Origin: Mermis nigrescens
Lineage: Eukaryota > Nematoda > Enoplea > Mermithida > Mermithidae
Assembly: GCA_036768485.1 (NCBI GenBank)
Contig: JAVLUZ010000547.1
Coordinates: forward strand, 944,501 to 1,008,500
Length of the DNA: 64,000 nucleotides
Reading direction: 5' to 3'
Below the pieces are notes generated by a model. It was not told the DNA's origin. It ran no database searches and saw nothing but the letters and a program-made list of their open reading frames with translations. A program made the translations under genes and the position numbers. Shown here one piece after another: positions 25,605 through 34,207 of this stretch. The number at the start of each line of letters is the position of its first letter. Position 1 is the first letter of the stretch.

Positions 25605-26400
25605 TATATCTAGCTGAGCTGCCCGGCGTTGCCCTGGCTGAACTTAGGCCTGATAGCTGTATGGGATTGAGATGTCTCTTGTATTTTTTTATTTTTCGGG
25701 ACTTTTGATGTTTTTGGGATATTTCTAAAAAATTGTTGGTAAAAACATATTGTATTTTTTAAATTTTTTAAAACTGTCTTTTGTCAACCATTTCTTTGAT
25801 TAAATCCATATTTCTGACGTTATAGAATGGTTCTGAGAATTCTTTATCCTAAATCATATTTTTGATGTTCTGGGATGTTCTGGAAATTATACCATTAGAT
25901 GGTTTGGGATGTTTAAAAATTTTGTTTGATCATAACCATATTTTTAACGTTTTGGAATATTAAAAAAACTTTTTGGTCCAAAACCATACTTTTGATGTTT
26001 TTGGAGGTTTAAAAATTTTTTTTGGTCAAAACCATATTTTTGATGTTTTGGGGTGTTTAAAAATTTTTTTGGTCAAAACCATTTTTTTGATGTTTTGGGA
26101 TGTTTAAAGATTTTTTTGGTGCAAACCATATTTTTGATGTTTTGGGACACCAATCTTACAGCACAGGATATGTTATAGCACTGGGTATGGTATATCACGT
26201 CCTATCTTGTAGCATGGGGTATGTTATATCACGTCCTATCCTGTAACACTGGGTATGTTATATCACGTCCTATCTTATAGCATGGGGCATGTTATATCAC
26301 GTCCTATTGTATAGCATGGGGTATGTTACATCACGTCCTATTGTATAGCATTGAGTATGTTGTATCACGTCCTATCTTATAGCGTCGGGTTCAACTTTGT
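25605..26400 (-). repeat. Composite minisatellite repeat, inverted copy
   Basis: On the plus strand: GAGCTGCCCGGCGTTGCCC, GGCCTGATAGC, GAGATGTCTC, then 45-50-bp units (TTTTTGGTCAAAACCATATTTTTGATGTTTTGGG type) to 26150. Then come about six 34-bp units (ATATCACGTCCTATCTTATAG, then CATGGGGTATGTT) to 26396. It is the reverse of the arrangement at 14750-17230. Confidence 0.8.
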
Positions 26401-27779
26401 ACAATGTTCAACTTTGCCCTCATTGTAAACAAATGCAAAAAGTTGCATATTAAATTAGCCGCTAGAAGCAAAAACATTTGGATTTGTATTTTCGAAAGCC
26501 GCATGTTTGCTGCTTTCTTTCGAAAGCCGCATGTTTGCTGCTTTCGATTGCTTCGCATTAAATTTCACGCGCGCTGGTTTACAAGGTCAAAAATTTTGAC
26601 TTGGTGCAAGCTCTTTTTCAGTGATTAATCATGTTTATAAGTACCCGTACGTGATTTCCTTTCAGCCCGTCTCATACATGTTTTATGATGCCAGATCGTA
26701 TATTTAAAGTAGCGAATATGGAATCAGCGGTCCCAGAAACCCCAGGGGCCAAATTTTGGAAGCAACAGTCAATCTGTGCTTCTGCAAAAAGACAAAAACC
26801 TAAATTTTACGCTATGCATAGGGTACCTTTGGGCTCCCGTATCTCAGAAACCAATCCGTGAATTTTCTTCAAATTCTACAGTAAGGTCAGTCATAAGATA
26901 TCCAATAATTGGTGAAAACTTTAAAAAAATTTATCCGCTGCGATTTGAGATATTTGATAAAATACACTTGTAAATCACGTTTTTCTTACGGCATCACATC
27001 AGTTTACACTGTAGTGTAAAGTGGTTCACACCAGTCGATAGCGCATAAAAAGTTGATCTAGGGTGGCTTTAAAATTTTACCCTGCGGCAATTGCATAAGC
27101 GGCTAGAGCTACCAAAACCTTTTACATAAATCCGTAGTTTCCGGGTTTCAGGAGTCCGATCGAGCCATTTTAATCAAAAAATTGTAATTAGCGCCCGAGA
27201 ATACCCATTGAGTGAAAATATAAGTATCACAAAATTATCCAGTAAAAACTTTTTTGCCTCACAGACACACACACACTTACACACAACTCGAAATTAATAT
27301 TATAGATATTTTCAGAGTTTATCGCTAAGTCATGGACTTCTACAATGTTGCGTGAAAAACATCTGCCGTACTAACACATTTTATATGCATCAGCAAAAAA
27401 GATAACACTGGAGCGATTGGTTAATGTTTTAATCGAGCATTTCTATGCGTAATTCGTAGACCACGTCTAATGTATGTCGCAGAACCGAACGCCCTGCCTC
27501 ACGATAATGCCAGAAGTTGATATATAGTGCAACTGTACAAACAATTTCGTCAATAGCATTACTTAAGGAATGGCTAAAACATAAACTTAAGGTTTGAACC
27601 GGTTTCGTTCTCTGAGCATGAATGAAGAAGTACGATCGGTATTACTGGCAAGTTATTTTCCTGTTATGTACTTACTGGTTGCCGATAAGCCAGCGTTTTC
27701 TGTTTCGCATAGGCTTCTGCACTGAGTATAAGCTAATCATATAGGTTAATTTCAACCACTCGAGGGAGTGTGGAGTAGG
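26401..27779. other. No gene; short CA microsatellite
   Basis: A CA-rich run lies at 27262-27296. The direct repeat TTCGAAAGCCGCATGTTTGC occurs twice at 26490-26540. The open frame at 26404-26628 follows this duplication and has no domain. Confidence 0.4.
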
Positions 27780-28700
27780 ACCTATGCTAGGGTGGGCAGG
27801 CACGTATCTCTGGGGGATGAGGGGGGTTCAGACCCCACCATAATTTAGAAAAATCGGAAAATATGCCTTTTTAACACGTTATTTTTTTGCTTTTTTGGCC
27901 TTTGTGGCTTTGTCATACCCCCAAAAAAATTGGTGTTGGTCCCCCCAAAATAGGACGGCCGGCTACGTGCCTGTGCGCGGGGGCGGGTTTTGGAAGGTTT
28001 AGAGCTCCCCGAGACACTAAATTAAATTTTTTAATATGTTTTCTTTACGGATTTACATTTTCGCTTCTCGATCCCAGAATTCGGCTGCCGTCTGGAAATA
28101 TTCCGGGCACACTCCACGTAATAGAGAATTTCACAGCGACTTTTTGCTCCGTCCGACCATCAGAATTCAGTTGCTGCCTATGCGTGTATGCTTGCGGCCA
28201 CCTAAAGTCTGCTGTCAGAAGTTAACATAAACTCGTAAATATACCAATATGCACTGACACTTTGTCGAACCAGATAAAGGAAGCATGTTTTTTGGTATCG
28301 CAGCCTGCGAAAATCTGACATTTCTTTATTATTTCCAAAACGATGAAGCATTATCTGTTTTTCGATCTGATCATTTGTAAAATTATCTTTGCCCATTTCT
28401 AGTCATAATTTTGCCCTAATTTCGCTCCTGTTACTCCAGAAATAGCGTAACGAAAACGTGTGTCACTCCACCTTAGTTGTAATTTACATACACATAAACG
28501 GATTTTGGTGTCTGAACAAGTTGTTTTGGAACCAGCTGTTACTGTAAAAAAATCGATAAAATGCGGAGGAATCCCCTTTTCAGGACCCCAAGCCATTTGC
28601 GCCCATTTGCGCCCCGGCGCGACCTCGATTTTGGGCCAGGGCGCAGGTCTGCCCCATCTTATAACACTACACACGCTATAAGATAGGGATCTAGGGGGGC
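27780..28700. repeat. Mixed fragments of G-rich MITEs
   Basis: Blocks of CACGTATCTCTGGGGGATGAG, GGCTACGTGCCTGTGCG and CCCAGAATTCGGCTGC type resemble pieces of families N and M. Frames on both strands at 28399-28681 are open together but show no domains. Element boundaries cannot be drawn. Confidence 0.4.
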
Positions 28701-31002
28701 CACGCTATACTACTTGTGCATGTCTGGTTCTGGTACATATCAATGGTGGAAAAATAAATAATTCTGCGAGGACTGAGGAGCGCCAAAAAATGTTATTATA
28801 TTGTTTATTAAGTTTTCTTAGACTAGGGCTTTTTAGAAGTCAACGGTTATACAAAAAATATTTGATCTAGAGTTATGCGCCTCAAAATTTTGTACTTATG
28901 CGTAAAATGCGTGGCAAAATTTATTCCGACAGTCTCTCAACTGCGCTTTAAGGATTTTGAATTTTTTTCTTTGGGAGCACCCTTCTGAAAAACACTCGCA
29001 TCATTCTCCCCAGTTCCAAGGGGACAAACCCCCAGTTTATCCCTCCCCACAACTACAAACCTTTCCATTAATTTTTGAAGGAGTGTCGGATCCTGAATGG
29101 CCTACTCTCCTAAACCCTGCATGGCCATGTGAGCTCATCACGTAAATAACACTAGTTTGCTTCAAACATCGTAAAACTCAATCCAAATACAACACGATCT
29201 ATAGATTAATTTAATGGCAATCATCAATGGGGCTGCCAGAATTTCGAAATCGATGACATAAATGCAACAGGGTTTTGGCTAGAGAGAAATCGTAAAAAAT
29301 TAAAATAATATTTAGAGAAAATTCAAATTTAAAAATTTAAATTAAATTTGAAAAATTTAAATGTGCAAGTTTCACTACAATTTCTAATACCTAACGTTAT
29401 GTATAGTTGTACCTACCGCTTTTGCAGCTCGGATTAAAATGCAAGAATAAATCACCCTCAAAAATCCGTTTAGTGGATTTTAACAAGATAAATGATTTGT
29501 ATGAATTTTTCTTTTGGATTGAAAACTCGCTTTTCATATTATAAAATACCTGCCGTAAAAAAGACTTGAATAATCGAACCTAAAAATGCTCTGTTCTATC
29601 ATAAAACGTACGCATAGATGGTTGCTTTATGCAGAAATACCGAAAAGAATCCTACCATGCTGCTTAGTAGCAACGAGCATGCCATCCGTTGGAGGGATAG
29701 GGGGGACTTATCCCCCAAAATTTCGAAAGTACGAGTATTTTTTACAAGAGTTCCGCAAAGGAAAAATTGAAAATTCTTGAAGCGTATTTGAAGGATTGCC
29801 ATAATACGAGTAGATTTTTAGCTTACTTTTGAGCTAATGGGTCCAAAATTTTTGGGCGCGTCGCGCCCATGACTTCAATCTTCCAAGCAGCTGTGTAAAC
29901 ATGGTGAATATGTCACAATTTACAGACGCTTCTCACAGATTATGGATGTAATGTTGAAAAAGAATTTGATGTTGGTCATTTTATACAGCCTCCCTTTTTT
30001 AAAGACAAATGAATCATAATATTTTTTTCAAAGTTGTTTTAAAATCTTTTATTAATCAGTACGTAGAGCTCGCTGAGAAAACGCCTAAAAACTTGATTTT
30101 CGTCTTTGACTTCAAAATTTTGCTACCCCTCCCCCAATTTCCGAAGGCCGTACGTGCCTGAGTAGCAGAAGCGCTCTGAGTAGATACTAGAACGATCGCT
30201 CTGAATATTTGCACCGCTCCCAATAGCAAAAAGCACCAATAGAAGTAAAAAGTCATATATGTAGCAGGGGAGTGGATCGCCCCCTCAACGATTCGCTGTT
30301 CTCCCCAGAAGTTGTGATTTTTTCTCCGATGCCGATGGGGCTAGAAATTATTTCTTCCGCCAAAAAATAGAGTCATTTTCCACGTTCTTGAAAATTGGAC
30401 AACTATTTTCACTCAAAATTTGATCCAAAATACGTCAGGAAATAGTGCATTGATGCGCTTTGTCAATCCAATGCAAATACACTCCTACCTAGTGTGCAAT
30501 ACGTAAAAAGTAAGGAAAAGACAAGCATGTGAAATTGAACCAACATTCACAAGATTTCAAAAAAATTAGATACTGAAAAAATTTCGCCAATTTTTGATAT
30601 TGAGATTTGGGCAAGGCCCTCGCATGGGGGTTGGAATAACCATGTTTCCGCACCTAAATAAGACACTTTCGAAAATTTTTCTATAAAAGGCGGAAGATTA
30701 TAGAAAAAAATGATGACTTTAGAAATGCAAATCAGAAGTTGCATCACCATATGAAAAAAACCGCATGTTGATGTCTCTTAAAGAAAAGAGTTGTTACAGC
30801 TAAAACGAAGTTATGGGGCAGCTCCCTCGTATATATATATATATATATATATACATAGACGAGGTTATGCAAAAACAACCAGCCATCACTTTTTTATTAT
30901 GTCTATTCAACTTCATAGAGCAAATGTTTACATTTAAACCATCTGCATATTATGCTAGCGATGTATGTACGTGCACATAACTCATGTAATTCAAGTCCTT
31001 CG
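28701..31002. other. No gene; one AT dinucleotide microsatellite
   Basis: The (AT)n run covers 30830-30853. A hairpin variant GGGCGCGTCGCGCCC is at 29857-29871. Short frames at 29586-29802, 30056-30256 and 30547-30750 show no domains. Confidence 0.4.
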
Positions 31003-31238
31003 ATAGTACGTTTCATTTAACTTCGAGGTTTTCGAAAAAGTTTAGAGTGCCTACAAAAGTGTTTTAAATGCTGCCGCCTCAGTTATGATATTCTACAGTG
31101 TATCGAGTTACGGTGGGACGCCTGCCACTCGTCAGCTAGCATTGCTGTAATCATAATTTTTTGAACCACTTTTGTAGCATGATGATTCGTGCGGATAAAT
31201 TCAATAGAAATCCGCAAAGTTAAATGAAACAGATTATT
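31003..31238. mobile_element. MITE with TAGTCYGTTTCATTTAACTT ends
   Basis: The left end ATAGTACGTTTCATTTAACT is matched in reverse by AGTTAAATGAAACAGATTAT at the right. Internal sequence is non-coding. The ends relate it to the elements at 31395-31956 and 60966-61081. A target duplication was not clear. Confidence 0.65.
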
Positions 31239-31394
31239 GTATAAGGGTTTTAGGCCTATATATTTGGGGCTAATTCATCTAGTGGTATAAAATTCAGCTC
31301 GTTTCCTCTCATGGCCCTCAATGTCCCAATTAACATGAGCTAATTCATAAAAATCATACGTATGCCACAATATACGCTCATGTAGCCAAGTAGC

Positions 31395-31956
31395 TATAGT
31401 CTGTTTCATTTATTTGAGAGCTTCTTAGAGAATTTTTCTAAAGGATACAGTAAGCGGAACAAGACGAATTACTGTAATTCGGCAGATCAGCTCAGTGAGG
31501 GCGAGTGGCTGGAATTCTTCCATTTTTAATGCACTAATCCGCCCATATAAATTTAATTCAGGCGATTTAATCAGTGCTGGGACATACTACCGTAAGTGCA
31601 CTTGAATGAATAAAGCTATCGAGCAGAAATCAAACCCCAGATGCTTTGACAACAAGCAGACGTTTTATCACTAAGCTATGCTGGGGTTTGCGGCGTTTCT
31701 CAAAGTCTTGGTCTATTGTGTTTAGAGCATCAACATAGGATTAGCTGAATGCGTGATTTTTATCATGATAAGTTTAATAATCTGCTAGAAGAAGGCGAGA
31801 ATAAATTACGCCGCAAAAATGTTATTGAAAAACCCTTCTTTGCTACGTATAAGCTACAGCGAGATCTAGCGACCTACAGTAAATAAGAAAGAAGGAGTTA
31901 CTGTATCCTTTGAAATTATTTACTGAAAAGCTCTTGGATAATTGAAAGAGACTATA
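31395..31956. mobile_element. Inverted-repeat element with tRNA-like core
   Basis: About 65 bp at each end are imperfect inverted repeats: TATAGTCTGTTTCATTTATT and GAGAGCTT then AAAGGATACAGTAA on the left, with the reverse series on the right. The interior holds a tRNA-like segment at 31625-31690. Its end belongs to the TATAGTCYGTTTCA family. Confidence 0.65.
31625..31690 (-). repeat. tRNA-derived segment (A and B box), SINE-like
   Basis: On the minus strand, TAGCTTAGTGAT fits an A box (TRGYNNARNNGG-like) and GGTTTGATTTC fits a B box (GGTTCRANYC), at the right spacing. An anticodon-loop-like TTGTTGT lies between. The T stem pairs poorly and no acceptor stem could be drawn, so it is more likely a tRNA-derived repeat than a working tRNA. 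Confidence 0.5.
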
Positions 31957-32640
31957 TACGTAGCTGGCTTGCCCTAGATAGTAAGCTACATATTAGCAGA
32001 TATCTCTGGGCAGCAGTGGGCAGCTAATAGTAGGTGGAATTAATATTACAAAAATGGCGAAATACCTAAATAGTACTTAGACGCTACATAAATGTTTACG
32101 TATCATGCGATTGTTGAATGTGATCGGAGCACCAGGGTGAGGGTTGTGAGCCTCTCACCCCGACAGACCCCTCCCCGCGAAAATCCGTTTCAGAAATAAA
32201 CTTTGGCATTTTTTTCCCGATCGTTTTCATTTTTTATCTAAGCAAGACCCCAGAATTTGGTTTCTGCCGATGGTTGTGCATACAAAAGAGTGCACAAGTC
32301 AATGGGAATCATAAATGAGGAGTTTCCATTCATACATGGACAACTCAAAAAATATTTTAAGGATTAAACAAGTTCAAATGAAACCAGTTTTGTTTTATTT
32401 CAGATTGTATTGGGCGCTGTAATGTCAGCATTCAGCCGATGAAGCACTAAACGGTTCCTACTGAAAGCAATCGTGATTTGGATAGTGAAAAGTTGATAAT
32501 TTACGAAGTTTACGTTCTGGTTTCACTGGTTACACAAAGAGCTAAATCAAATTATTAAATGTTTTGCTTGTGTGCAAGTTTTGGGGCTAGCAAAATAAAC
32601 TAAGATAATTTTGATTACTGTAGAAAAAAGTGTTACGTCT
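31957..32640. other. No gene; weak repeat N fragment
   Basis: GACCCCAGAATTTGGTTTCTGCC at about 32246-32270 resembles the right end of repeat N. No coding evidence was found. Confidence 0.35.
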
Positions 32641-32667
32641 GGCACGGCATACGCGTTGCCAACTTGG

Positions 32668-32790
32668 CCGGAAACCGGACATTTATGTCCGCTTTTCAGG
32701 CTTGATGTCCGGTTTTGTCCGGTCGACAGTCATGTCCGGTTTTCGATGTCCGGTTTTTAAGCTGTTGGTCCGCTTTTGTCCGGTTTCAAA
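32668..32790 (+). repeat. GTCCGGTTTT subterminal array
   Basis: About ten copies of TGTCCGGTTTT or its variants, a few in inverted form near the start. The same motif fills 42580-42645 at the opposite end. The 64-codon frame through it is translated repeat, not a gene. Confidence 0.75.
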
Positions 32791-32809
32791 ATGCAAAAAT
32801 GCGCCTAAG

Positions 32810-32963
32810 AGAGGTAAAAGTTGAAAAATTTTCGGCGCTTCGCGCCGAATTGATTTAACTCTTACTTGTTATTAATCTTTAAGCCGCGCCGCGCCACGCC
32901 AATTGCAGCATTTTTATCGACAATCTGGTCTATAACTACGCTATGATTGAAAATCCTTATCTT
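32810..32963 (-). repeat. Repeat S, part left of the element B insertion
   Basis: Reverse complement of the units at 43870-44420: GGCGCTTCGCGCC hairpin, CTTACTTGTTATTAA, GCAGCATTTTTATCGACAAT and GATTGAAAATCCTTATC in the same order. Similarity stops at 32963 and resumes at about 40325 beyond element B, showing that B inserted into this unit. Confidence 0.75.
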
Positions 32964-33121
32964 TAAAAAAATTATCGGTAAGAGACGTTCTAAGGAGATC
33001 CGAAAATCACTCAAACACAAATATTACATGTGGCGAAAATACAAAAAACATAAATCTATTGCCAACAAACTTAATTATCGCACTGCTTCTCATAAATATA
33101 CTGCTGCTGTTCATAAAGAAA
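32964..33121 (+). pseudogene. Element B (CR1-type), linker region before RT, part 1
   Basis: About 50 open codons align with the endonuclease-RT linker of element A ORF2 near residues 293-335: the IRK, LRLW, VYK, AVY and EI positions fit. B is 5'-truncated here, with no endonuclease domain upstream. The frame stops making sense at 33122, where element A begins, and continues in the same phase at 37235. Confidence 0.75.
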
Positions 33122-33244
33122 TGCGATGCGAGTTGACGTCATACTACCGGACGAACTGTGCTCAAAATTTTGCCGTTTATACAGCGTCCATTGCGGAAGA
33201 TGTTCGATGCGAAACGACTTTAGCCCCAACGAATTTTTTCGCGT

Positions 33245-34207
33245 ATGGTTGCGAAAATTATGGTCTTTTTGAACTTTCGTTTATTATTGCTAAGTGGCGA
33301 CGTCGAAACGAACCCTGGTCCTAAACGTCAGACAAAAGATTCGACTAGTTCGCAGTCGAAAGACATTGACAAGAGTCAACTCATTACGGCACCCTGCGTT
33401 TGTTGTCGTTCGAATGTCGGCGACGGCGACTTGGCTTTTCAGTGCGGTTATTGTGGTTCGTGGGAGCACGCCGCGTGTGCTTCCATCTCGGACAACTTTC
33501 ATAACGAATTCGCCGCCTTGTCGTCTGATGCCTCTAAACTATTCATTTATTCTTGCACGCAATGCTACGTTCGCAGCGTTCCTACACTCGCTTTAAACTC
33601 CTATCGATTGCTGCAGAAGCCGAACTTTGCCCCTTTGCCCGCTGAGCCTGTGGATTTTGCTCAATCATCAAACATTTCTGCAGCCGCCCCTCATCGTCCT
33701 ACGTTCGCAGGTGGACCTCCTTTTCGCGGCGGGCCTGTTTGTGGCCCATCGGTGTTGGACTCGGTTCGTATAGCCGTTGACCTTCAAGAACGTTCTACCA
33801 GGGCTGTTGGTTTTAACATCAATGAAGTAAAAACCGGCACCGCTTCTGATCAAAAAAAGTTTGATCTAGCCGAAGTTCGTCGCTTGGCGGATGACCATGA
33901 TTTTGATCCCGACGACATTACCGATTGCTATCGTTTGGGACGGGGCGATATACCTAATCGAAAATACGAACGCTTGCTCAAAATACAATTTTCCTCAGCA
34001 CACGCCCGCAACTTGTGGTTGCGAGCTTTCCAGTCGCCTAAACCTGCGGCGGGCGACAGACGGGATCCTACGCGAATCTGGTTTCGACGCGATTTGTCCG
34101 ATCAGGAGCGTCAGGACGCTTACGAGGAGCGTCAGTTGCGTCGAACGTCCGGCGCTGATGCTAACGAGCGTCGATCGTCGTGGAGGAATAATTCGCGCAT
34201 AATTTGA
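33245..34207 (+). CDS. Element A ORF1: 2A-like, PHD finger, RRM-like RNA-binding protein
   Basis: This 320-residue product probably binds element RNA and chaperones it in the retrotransposition complex. Residues 1-25 form a hydrophobic leader ending in a 2A-like motif (DVETNPGP at 19-26). A C4HC3 PHD finger follows, with C51, C54, C67, C70, H75, C78, C104 and C107. Residues about 178-300 resemble the RRM-like ORF1 domain of LINEs: a VGFN strand, an LADDHDFDPDD.....YRLGRG region, and a late RIWFRRDLSDQER segment. The start at 33245 is chosen because the only upstream in-frame AUG (33200) is closed by TAG. The tail is rich in Arg, Ser and Asn. It ends in TGA, in frame with ORF2. Confidence 0.9.
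   Translation: MVAKIMVFLNFRLLLLSGDVETNPGPKRQTKDSTSSQSKDIDKSQLITAPCVCCRSNVGDGDLAFQCGYCGSWEHAACASISDNFHNEFAALSSDASKLFIYSCTQCYVRSVPTLALNSYRLLQKPNFAPLPAEPVDFAQSSNISAAAPHRPTFAGGPPFRGGPVCGPSVLDSVRIAVDLQERSTRAVGFNINEVKTGTASDQKKFDLAEVRRLADDHDFDPDDITDCYRLGRGDIPNRKYERLLKIQFSSAHARNLWLRAFQSPKPAAGDRRDPTRIWFRRDLSDQERQDAYEERQLRRTSGADANERRSSWRNNSRII
33299..33322 (+). other. 2A-like ribosome-skipping motif
   Basis: Encodes DVETNPGP, matching the canonical D(V/I)ExNPGP signature, preceded by a leucine-rich stretch and S-G as in known active 2A sequences. In 2A elements the glycyl-prolyl bond is not formed, so a 25-residue leader would separate from a Pro-starting ORF1 protein. N-terminal 2A motifs are known from other CR1-like and Trypanosoma L1Tc retrotransposons. 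Activity here is an inference. Confidence 0.88.

Noticed and set aside
26160..26396. CRISPR-like array
   Set aside because: The 34-bp units abut with no unique spacers, and the context is eukaryotic; it is a minisatellite.
28399..28681. Opposite open frames of 91 and 73 codons
   Set aside because: No domain and no splice support; the region is made of G-rich MITE fragments.
31625..31690. Functional tRNA gene on the minus strand
   Set aside because: A and B boxes are present, but the T stem pairs poorly and no acceptor stem forms, so a tRNA-derived repeat is more likely.
32630..32824. 64-codon frame
   Set aside because: It reads through the GTCCGGTTTT array; no domain.
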